Under the pieces are notes generated by a model that had not been told where the DNA came from, did not search any database, and was given only the letters and a program-made list of their open reading frames with translations. A DNA stretch of 11,421 bases from a bacterium (GTDB lineage: Bacteria > UBP14 > UBA6098 > B30-G16), in assembly GCA_027007865.1 (NCBI GenBank), contig JALTEE010000066.1, forward strand, positions 1-11,421. The letters are read 5' to 3'. The position numbers were made by a program, and so were the translations under genes. Every line of letters starts with the position of its first letter. Position 1 is the first letter of the stretch. Below are positions 1 through 6,884 of the stretch, piece by piece.

Positions 1-1
1 C

Positions 2-2290
2 TTTTACTGTATCCACAGGAACAAAATTTATCGATTTTTTTATTTCATCGGGTAGTTCAGGAAGATCTTTTTCGTTTCCATCGGGAATAAGTATTTTATT
101 TATTCCAACGCGATGCGCCGCGAGAGTTTTTTCCTTTAATCCGCCGATGGGCAGAACATCGCCTCGCAAAGTTATTTCACCTGTCATCGCAATTCCTTCC
201 TTGGGTGGTTTGCCCAAAATTTTCGAAACGAGAGCAGTTGCGATTGTGACTCCCGCAGAAGGTCCATCTTTCGGTATCGCTCCTGCTGGAACATGAATAT
301 GAATATCGTTTTTCTGGAAAATTTCCGGGTCGATGCCGATTTCCTGCGATATTGCTTTTACCCAGGACAGTGCAATTTGAGCCGATTCTTTCATAACATC
401 TCCAAGATTGCCCGTCAAGATTAGTTTTCCATTTCCTGGCATTGTGGTTGCTTCAACCATAAGAACTTCTCCACCGAATGGTGTCCAGGCAAGCCCTGTA
501 GCCACTCCCGCCTGAGGTTTATCGAGCAGTTTCTCGCGAAAAAATTTCTCCGCACCGAGCATTTCTCGAACAACTTTTTTTATAACATGCAGAGTTTCAA
601 ATTTTTTCTCGGCAATGCCTTTCGCTGTCTTGCGACATATTGACGCAATCGCTCTATCCATATTCCTGACACCTGCTTCCCGGGTGTAAGAATTGATTAA
701 ATACTTTAATGCATTGTCCTGAAAACGAAGTTGCTTCGTTGTAAGACCGTGATTGTCCAATTCTTTTGGTATCAGAAATTTCTTTGCGATTTGCAGTTTT
801 TCGAGTTCGGTATATCCCGGCAAATGTAACATTTCCATTCGGTCGAGTAGCACTCTCGGTATCGGGTCGATATAGTTTGCCGTTGCAATGAAAATGACTT
901 TTGTCAGGTCGAATGGGACATCGAGGTAGTGGTCTGTGAAGGAGAAATTCTGTTCGGGGTCGAGAACTTCGAGAAGCGCTGATGCGGGGTCGCCGCGAAA
1001 ATCCTGCCCTATTTTATCGACTTCATCGAGCATAAACACCGGATTGTTGTATCCAGCGCGCCTGATACCTTGAATAATCCTGCCGGGTAGTGCTCCGACA
1101 TAGGTTCGTCTGTGCCCGCGAATTTCAGCCTCGTCCTTCATTCCGCCGAGAGAGATTCGTAAAAACTTCCGTCCCATAGCGCGCGCAATAGACATTCCAA
1201 GTGATGTCTTGCCCACTCCGGGCGGTCCAACAAAGAGCAAAATCGGCGATTTTACATCGGGTTTCAATTTGCGAACAGCGAGAAATTCCAGCACGCGCTC
1301 CTTGATTTCGTTTAGGTCATAATGGTCTTCGTCGAGGATTTTGCGCGCTTCTGCGATGTCAATTCTGTCCTCCGTCGATTTCTGCCACGGCATTTCGATA
1401 AGCCAATCAACATAAGTTCTCGATACCGTATATTCCGCCGATGACGGATTCATCTTCGACAATCTGTCGATTTCTTTGAGTGCCGATTCCTTCGCTTCGT
1501 CGGGCATACCGACTTCTTCGACTTTCTTTTTTAACTCCTCGATTTCCTTACCGATGTCTTCGTCGCCGAGTTCCCGCTGAATTTGCCTCATTTGTTCGCG
1601 CAGATAATATTCCTTTTGCGCTTTTTCCATCTCCTCGCTGGTGCGCTTCTGGATTTCTTTCGTCATTTCAAGAACGGTATGTTCACGCTTCAGCAAATCG
1701 ATTATCATATTAAGGCGGTTCTTTGCGGAGAGTTCTTCGAGGATTTCCTGCTTTTTTTCTGCTGCGATGTTTAAGTTTGCAGCGATAAGGTCGGCGAGTT
1801 TTCCCGGTTCTGTTGTGTTTATTGCAGCGAGACGAAGTTCATCGGGTAAATATGGCGCAAGCGAAACGACTTTGTCGAACAACTGCAAAACTGTTCGCAT
1901 AAGCGCAGATTCTTCCTCATCGTGCATAACTATATCGTGGAGTTCGACTGCTCTCGCAACATTATAAGGTTCCATACTGACGACTTGTTCCAGACGAACC
2001 CTCGATAAAACCTGCACGAGGAATTTTATCGTTCCATCGGGCAGGCGGAGCATTTTGAGAATCATTGCACGGCAACCGATTCTGTTTATCCGCTGGCGGA
2101 TATTTCCGCTGATGTCGGCTCCGCTCTTAGATGAAAATAAAAGAAGTGTTTTATCCTTCGATAGAACATCGTTGATGAGTTTCACAGAGGAACGGTCATT
2201 AACCATAAGCGGAGCGATAAGACCCGGAAATGTTACTACTCCAACAGGTAGCGGTAATAACGGTAATTTGTATTCTTTTCCTTCGTGCAT
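2..2290 (-). CDS. lon: ATP-dependent LonA protease, C-terminus cut by window edge
   Basis: LonA is a cytoplasmic AAA+ serine protease that unfolds and degrades damaged and regulatory proteins. The 763 visible codons follow Escherichia coli Lon (784 residues) almost position for position. An N-terminal substrate-binding domain (about 1-200) and a helical linker come first. The AAA+ module follows, with Walker A GPPGVGKT at 355-362 and Walker B FMLDEVDK at 419-426. The protease domain has Ser678 in PKDGPSAG and Lys721 in GLKEKT, one residue off the E. coli S679/K722 dyad, so the enzyme looks active. No stop codon is reached; by comparison about 20 or more residues lie beyond base 1. The ATG at 2290 is preceded by AAGGA five bases upstream. 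This Shine-Dalgarno overlaps the hsp20 stop codon, which suggests translational coupling in an hsp20-lon unit. No frameshift is seen. Confidence 0.97.
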   Translation of the reverse strand, partial: MHEGKEYKLPLLPLPVGVVTFPGLIAPLMVNDRSSVKLINDVLSKDKTLLLFSSKSGADISGNIRQRINRIGCRAMILKMLRLPDGTIKFLVQVLSRVRLEQVVSMEPYNVARAVELHDIVMHDEEESALMRTVLQLFDKVVSLAPYLPDELRLAAINTTEPGKLADLIAANLNIAAEKKQEILEELSAKNRLNMIIDLLKREHTVLEMTKEIQKRTSEEMEKAQKEYYLREQMRQIQRELGDEDIGKEIEELKKKVEEVGMPDEAKESALKEIDRLSKMNPSSAEYTVSRTYVDWLIEMPWQKSTEDRIDIAEARKILDEDHYDLNEIKERVLEFLAVRKLKPDVKSPILLFVGPPGVGKTSLGMSIARAMGRKFLRISLGGMKDEAEIRGHRRTYVGALPGRIIQGIRRAGYNNPVFMLDEVDKIGQDFRGDPASALLEVLDPEQNFSFTDHYLDVPFDLTKVIFIATANYIDPIPRVLLDRMEMLHLPGYTELEKLQIAKKFLIPKELDNHGLTTKQLRFQDNALKYLINSYTREAGVRNMDRAIASICRKTAKGIAEKKFETLHVIKKVVREMLGAEKFFREKLLDKPQAGVATGLAWTPFGGEVLMVEATTMPGNGKLILTGNLGDVMKESAQIALSWVKAISQEIGIDPEIFQKNDIHIHVPAGAIPKDGPSAGVTIATALVSKILGKPPKEGIAMTGEITLRGDVLPIGGLKEKTLAAHRVGINKILIPDGNEKDLPELPDEIKKSINFVPVDTVK

Positions 2291-2295
2291 AGTTT

Positions 2296-2300
2296 TCCTT
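2296..2300 (-). promoter_or_regulatory. Shine-Dalgarno of lon, overlapping the hsp20 stop
   Basis: AAGGA lies five bases before the lon ATG (2290). Its upstream end overlaps the hsp20 TAA at 2299-2301. Ribosomes ending on hsp20 would sit on the lon start signal, which favours coupled translation of the two genes. Confidence 0.75.
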
Positions 2301-2724
2301 ATTCGATTTCGATTGTTTTTGGGTTTGCTTGAATTTTTATAATTTCCACGCGCAGGAAACCATTTCTATATTTTGCACTGACTTTGCCGCCAACGAATTT
2401 TGCAGGAAGTCTTATAGTGCGTTCGAATGGACCGTAGTTAATCTCCATATGATGAAACATCGGAGATGTCGGGGGCAATATCTCCTTCCGCTGTCCTTGA
2501 ATAATTATCGTATTTTCTATCTGTTTGATTGAAATTTTGTCGACTGAAATTCCTGCGATTTCGGCGAGAATTATCAATCTATCTTTTGTTTCAAAGACAT
2601 CCACAGGAGGATGCCACCTGTTTAGTTCGTCCATCAGCGATGGCAAGTGCATCTGTGAAAATCCGGCAAGCAGCCTGATTACATCGTCTTCAACAGATTT
2701 TGGGTCTTTTAAAATTATACTCAT
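2299..2724 (-). CDS. hsp20: Small heat-shock protein, Hsp20/alpha-crystallin family
   Basis: A 141-residue small heat-shock protein, an ATP-independent holdase that binds unfolding proteins in the cytoplasm. A short N-terminal arm (1-38) precedes the alpha-crystallin domain (about 39-131). The domain opens with PPVDVFET and ends with the family signature A-x(3)-N-G-F-L at 117-124. The C-terminal tail carries the I-x-I anchor (IEI, 138-140) used in oligomer assembly. The reading frame extends upstream to an ATG at 2793, which would add 23 residues, but that ATG has no ribosome binding site and sits inside a stem-loop. The ATG at 2724 has AGAGGGTGGGAA just before it and gives the usual family length, so I chose it. 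The gene ends 8 bases before lon and probably forms a two-gene protein-quality-control unit with it. Confidence 0.93.
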   Translation of the reverse strand: MSIILKDPKSVEDDVIRLLAGFSQMHLPSLMDELNRWHPPVDVFETKDRLIILAEIAGISVDKISIKQIENTIIIQGQRKEILPPTSPMFHHMEINYGPFERTIRLPAKFVGGKVSAKYRNGFLRVEIIKIQANPKTIEIE

Positions 2725-2731
2725 TTCCCAC

Positions 2732-2735
2732 CCTC
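2732..2735 (-). promoter_or_regulatory. Shine-Dalgarno deciding the hsp20 start
   Basis: GAGG, within AGAGGGTGGGAA, lies seven bases before the ATG at 2724. The in-frame ATG at 2793 follows the upstream stop codon directly and has no such signal, so 2724 is preferred. Confidence 0.7.
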
Positions 2736-2748
2736 TTTGAATTTTTTG

Positions 2749-2779
2749 CAAATCTAAATGTTTTCGTCCAAATAGCAAT
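2749..2779 (-). promoter_or_regulatory. Candidate Bacteroidetes-type promoter for hsp20-lon
   Basis: On the minus strand, TAGATTTG (2756-2749) fits the Bacteroidetes -7 element TAnnTTTG at all fixed positions. ATTG (2779-2776) lies 19 bases upstream and resembles the TTTG/TTG -33 element. Transcription would start roughly 20 bases before the hsp20 ATG at 2724. The motif is short, the region is AT-rich, and it is not known that this organism uses the Bacteroidetes sigma factor consensus, so this is a candidate only. Confidence 0.35.
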
Positions 2780-2800
2780 GTAAAATTTGTCATCGCTATT
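2771..2800 (-). other. Stem-loop over the end of the second C25-like gene
   Basis: Arms 2791-2800 and 2771-2780 form a 10-bp stem in the minus-strand transcript: AAUAGCGAUG pairs with CAUUGCUAUU, with one G-U pair. The loop is 10 bases (2781-2790). The stem begins in the last Lys codon and contains the UAG stop. It is AT-rich and has no U-run after it, so it is not a typical intrinsic terminator. It could stabilise the 3' end of the upstream message, mark a processing site, or weakly attenuate read-through into hsp20. Confidence 0.5.
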
Positions 2801-5800
2801 TGATAAGTAGCACTTTGTTTTCCATCTTTTTATCCCCAATCCGAACTTTTACGAGATAAATACCAGAAACTAAATCGCTGCCATCTATAATAAATTCATT
2901 TTTCCCCGCTGGCGCAAGACCATTATAAATGACTTTTGCGTATTTACCATCCAATGTGAACAACGAGATGTTCATATCAGTTCCCTTTGAAACTTCCATT
3001 TTATCTATTTCAAGGACAGCGAAATTGTTGAACGGATTCGGATGCACACGAACAAAATCGAATTTTTCGGGAATATTTTTTTCATTTTCATCAATAATGC
3101 TGACAACCATTCCTACTTTGAGCAGGAATGCAAGTGTGTCCTTATATCCCCCCGAATTTGCCGAAATTGCGACAGGGATAACAAGTGTAGTATCCACAGG
3201 ACAGGACGGAGAAATCTGGAATCCGATTGGGCTGCCTGTATTATATTTTGCGCCACCTGTAAGGATAGAATTAAAATTGCCGATTTCACCCGTTGTGGAA
3301 ATTTTTGTGGTCGATAGCGCTGAACCTGTTGTGAGAAATGCTCCTTGTGTTCCACCATTTTTAAGCCTGAAATACATATGTATCATATCTCCCGGCTCAA
3401 TAATGCCATCGTTGTCTCCTGCTGAATCATCGTAGGAAAGTGAATCGAGATAATATAGCCAAGGCTGGTTTGTAGAATTTGGTTCTAAAGTAGTAATCCT
3501 GAGCGCTCTTCCCGCTTCTATGGGTGCAGCGGTTTCATCGAGAGAACCTTCGAAGTAATATTGAATTCCTGTTGTTTCGTCGGGGGATTCTATGCCGACG
3601 CCAGCATTATCTGTCATATTCACATAATTGTAGTAGAAGTATATTTCGCTATCACCTGTCGGTGTGGGATATGCGAGAGTATCGCAAATTCTGAGCTGGC
3701 AGGTTACATATCCTCCGCCGTAATAATACTCCGTGTTGTCATATTGAATAACGAACTGGTCGTTAGCAGCGTCATAATATGAATAAATATCGCCGCCGCC
3801 TGTTCTGTGAGGAGCCAGGTCAGACCACATCAAAGCAACGACACCATTCGGACCACTCGTATTCGGGAATGTCTCTGGTGTTCCACTGCCGGCGCCCGAC
3901 CAGGTGCAACCCGGCGGAGCAATAAACCCATTGCTCGAAACGGAAATGCTGGTATATACATTTCCATAAAACTTCATAGCGAATGGAAGCGAAATGTCTG
4001 TGATAGCATCATCGCTGTTAGTAATCGCTCCGATTGTGCTGCCCGCACTGGTTATATCGTTCCAAACATAAGTCGGTGCGAGACCACTCGGAATATCTGT
4101 ATCATCGATTATATAATATCCATAAGAATCAGGTCCAGTGGGAATGCTATAAGAGGAACCTCCAATAGTTAATGCTACATCGAGTGTTTCGATATCTGTG
4201 TATTCTGGGCAGTTTCCGGTGAGTACCAAAGGAAGCGTAAAATTATCGCCCGGATTTACAAACGGCGAAATAGAAATAGAAAATACCGGGTTGTTGGAAG
4301 CACTACTGGAACGGAGCAAATCGCCGTAATCGGAAAATGGCTGAACAGATGAAGCGGTATCTTCACAACTGCCGAGGTCACCGGAAAGGCCGAAAACATC
4401 AGCCTGTGTTTCGTTGTTAAGGCGAATCGTAAGGAATGCTTGTTCACCGGGGTCGGCTTCTCCGTCGCCATCCCCATAAGGTGGCGGGTCACTTATTATC
4501 ACTGTATCTATCGATGCAGAAAATCTATGCACGGGAGGATTCGGTATCACACCTCTATCCCACGGTCCGTCGGGATGACCTGTGATATGTATTGTAAAAT
4601 TCAACCCTGCACTTGCAGGATGATTCGATGAAACAAAAAATGCAACAGTATCACCATAGACAGTGTCTCCTGGGCTGACAGCGGGAAATGTGCTGGTAGA
4701 ATCTATGAATATTATATTTGGGTCGTTTATTCGCACTGTTCCAACGAGTCCTGCGCTGACCGCTTCATCACCTATATTAGTAACTCTCGGCCTGAAAGAA
4801 ACCGTCTCGCCGGGATTGATGAGTCCGTCGCTGTCGCCTGTAATATCGTTAAATGTTGTTGGAGCGCAATAAATTGCGACACCGCCAACAAAAACATCGA
4901 TTGTGTCAATATAAGGATAAATATTCGGTCCTGTAACGACGAGCACAAGCGGGTAGCTCGGGTCAACATTTATAGTGACAACAGTGCTTCCCGCAGCATT
5001 CGTGATGTTATATGAAAACACATCGTTTTGATGAAGTGCAACTCTCGCATTCTCGACTCTGCTGCCTCCTGCAGAAACTACAATACTTACATAGTCAGTT
5101 CCGGGCGGAACAACAGTAGGATGTTCGACATACGGGTTTTGAATCGGTGCCGTCCACGCAAGCATTTCGGGACATCCCAAAAGTGCGGTTCTTCCGAATT
5201 CTTCCTGTGCCTCAGATGACCCGCCAAATTCAGCCCATAATTGATTTTTCCCATAGCAATGTGCAGCGCCCACCGGATTTATTTTTTCTTTAAAAAGTCC
5301 CTCAAAGATATGTTTAGATAGCGAAGACCTTTCGACAGAATTGCTGCTCACAGCAGTTTGCCCCATAAATTCTACGGAACCTTTGGGATGGTCTCCCGCA
5401 GTCGCACGAGTAGAACGTTCACACATTACAGTATTATCACTGAAATAAGCATTTCTAAAATCCCCCGTTCCGCAAGTTATAGATATATCTATAGGGCATT
5501 TCCCACCGTTGTCGAGTGTATCGAGACCACCTGAAAAATCGTAATAGTAATCGGGCCACGCTTGTCCACGATATTGAATAAAACCTAATCCCGCTTCGAC
5601 ATAAGGTTGGACATCGTAAAAATCATCGCCATTACATCGGCTAAAAACTTGAACGCTTGTAAAACCAGCAGGAACACAACAGGAATCCATTCCATAATGA
5701 ACGGCATAACGGTAAGATGAATCGGCAGAGCCCGGATTGGCACAATATGAAGGTGAAATCGAATGGCTTTCGCCATCTTCATTGATAAGTCCGACAGCCC

Positions 5801-6857
5801 TCGCATACCAATCATCTGTTGTATCGGGTTGTTTTTCATAATTTAGATGTTTTGTGATAATCGTCTGCATCTGTGTGGTGTTATCGGCGGAAATCCTGCC
5901 GATATAAACATCAGAAAAATCGTCGCCACCATCGAGTTCGGTATAATTATGGTCTCCGATACTTCCATAATAATCGACGAATGTGCTTATATGTTCGACA
6001 TCTCCTGCAAGAAGCACATAACTCGGCGGCAGTGCCCAAGTATCGTAAGCATTTTGGATATACGATTTTACGCTCGTCGTCGATGTTCCCGTGACATCGG
6101 TTGTTACAAGGCGCGTAGGAAATCCCATAAACAATTTCCAATCTACCCACTGCTGAACTACGCTCTCAAAACCGGGATAACATATAACAAGCAGTTCCGC
6201 ACCATCGGCGGGGTCCCATTCCTCACTCGAAAAAGGTTCTAACGGTATTACTGCATCGGGATTTATAAGGGAGGCGCGATAAAGTTGAGCGAACCACTGA
6301 TTGTAAAGTCTTTTATCGTAAATTGTTCCATTTCCGCCGAGATGGTTCACGACGATTTTTGCGCTTTCGATATATCTAACGCCGAGTTCCGGGTCGTATT
6401 GGACAGGAATTACATCAACAGCGATTATGCGAACTCCGCGCCAGATAAAATCGCCGTTCAATTTTGCGGTTCCACCATAAGGTTTAGAATATAACTTTTC
6501 ATCCACAGTATTGTCGGGATACTCCTTGCCCTCGGGCAGACGAGGCGCGGGAACAATGTCGAGCCAATCCGACCATTCCACATTTTCGAGCAAAATTGAA
6601 ACGACCGCTCCTTTCGGAATGGCAATATAATAACTGTATCCGAATAGTTCGGGACCAAAATTCTCGCCGCGAGGACCGAAACCAGAATATGCTATTCCCG
6701 AATATCCACCATCGGTGGGAGTTATTTTGGGTGTGTCGAGCGTAATTTCAAATTCTGTTCGATTGAAATTATCGGACAACAATGCCGCATTAGGCACGCC
6801 AAAGAGAAGCGCAGCCATCGATAATACTAAAAAGACTACGATACTAATCCTAAACAT
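2796..6857 (-). CDS. Secreted gingipain-like (peptidase C25) protein with T9SS sorting domain, downstream copy
   Basis: A 1353-residue protein predicted to be exported by Sec and then by the type IX system to the cell surface. Residues 1 to about 24 are a signal peptide (hydrophobic FRISIVVFLVLSMAALLFG). A propeptide-like region with NRTEFEI and WSDWLDIVPAP follows. The C25 catalytic fold spans about 215-570, starting at GAELLVI (219) with DVYIGRIS at 316-323. An Ig-like domain (575-670) comes next. GDxDG modules start at 674, 795 and 1147, and an unnamed module covers 906-1123. The sorting domain has HPNPFN at 1272-1277 and ends in VLLIK. The catalytic Cys aligns as C462 (ITCGTGDF), but the His position is Gln432 (YRGQA), so peptidase activity is doubtful. 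The frame also permits an ATG at 6884; I chose 6857 because GGAGG lies five bases upstream and a clean signal peptide results. It follows its paralogue by 27 bases. Confidence 0.92.
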   Translation of the reverse strand: MFRISIVVFLVLSMAALLFGVPNAALLSDNFNRTEFEITLDTPKITPTDGGYSGIAYSGFGPRGENFGPELFGYSYYIAIPKGAVVSILLENVEWSDWLDIVPAPRLPEGKEYPDNTVDEKLYSKPYGGTAKLNGDFIWRGVRIIAVDVIPVQYDPELGVRYIESAKIVVNHLGGNGTIYDKRLYNQWFAQLYRASLINPDAVIPLEPFSSEEWDPADGAELLVICYPGFESVVQQWVDWKLFMGFPTRLVTTDVTGTSTTSVKSYIQNAYDTWALPPSYVLLAGDVEHISTFVDYYGSIGDHNYTELDGGDDFSDVYIGRISADNTTQMQTIITKHLNYEKQPDTTDDWYARAVGLINEDGESHSISPSYCANPGSADSSYRYAVHYGMDSCCVPAGFTSVQVFSRCNGDDFYDVQPYVEAGLGFIQYRGQAWPDYYYDFSGGLDTLDNGGKCPIDISITCGTGDFRNAYFSDNTVMCERSTRATAGDHPKGSVEFMGQTAVSSNSVERSSLSKHIFEGLFKEKINPVGAAHCYGKNQLWAEFGGSSEAQEEFGRTALLGCPEMLAWTAPIQNPYVEHPTVVPPGTDYVSIVVSAGGSRVENARVALHQNDVFSYNITNAAGSTVVTINVDPSYPLVLVVTGPNIYPYIDTIDVFVGGVAIYCAPTTFNDITGDSDGLINPGETVSFRPRVTNIGDEAVSAGLVGTVRINDPNIIFIDSTSTFPAVSPGDTVYGDTVAFFVSSNHPASAGLNFTIHITGHPDGPWDRGVIPNPPVHRFSASIDTVIISDPPPYGDGDGEADPGEQAFLTIRLNNETQADVFGLSGDLGSCEDTASSVQPFSDYGDLLRSSSASNNPVFSISISPFVNPGDNFTLPLVLTGNCPEYTDIETLDVALTIGGSSYSIPTGPDSYGYYIIDDTDIPSGLAPTYVWNDITSAGSTIGAITNSDDAITDISLPFAMKFYGNVYTSISVSSNGFIAPPGCTWSGAGSGTPETFPNTSGPNGVVALMWSDLAPHRTGGGDIYSYYDAANDQFVIQYDNTEYYYGGGYVTCQLRICDTLAYPTPTGDSEIYFYYNYVNMTDNAGVGIESPDETTGIQYYFEGSLDETAAPIEAGRALRITTLEPNSTNQPWLYYLDSLSYDDSAGDNDGIIEPGDMIHMYFRLKNGGTQGAFLTTGSALSTTKISTTGEIGNFNSILTGGAKYNTGSPIGFQISPSCPVDTTLVIPVAISANSGGYKDTLAFLLKVGMVVSIIDENEKNIPEKFDFVRVHPNPFNNFAVLEIDKMEVSKGTDMNISLFTLDGKYAKVIYNGLAPAGKNEFIIDGSDLVSGIYLVKVRIGDKKMENKVLLIK

Positions 6858-6862
6858 ATTTG

Positions 6863-6867
6863 CCTCC
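6863..6867 (-). promoter_or_regulatory. Shine-Dalgarno deciding the start of the downstream C25-like gene
   Basis: A perfect GGAGG five bases before the ATG at 6857. The in-frame ATG at 6884 directly abuts the stop codon of the preceding gene and has no ribosome binding site, and it would put a charged FKKFVEAN extension before the signal peptide. Confidence 0.8.
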
Positions 6868-6884
6868 ACAAATTTCTTAAACAT

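Noticed and set aside
2725..2795. CIRCE/HrcA operator or ROSE/fourU RNA thermometer ahead of hsp20
   Set aside because: There is no TTAGCACTC-N9-GAGTGCTAA repeat. No clear UUUU or UUGCU element could be paired convincingly with the GAGG start signal by eye.
2771..2800. Intrinsic terminator after the downstream C25-like gene
   Set aside because: The stem is AT-rich and has no U-run on its 3' side, so it is reported only as a stem-loop.
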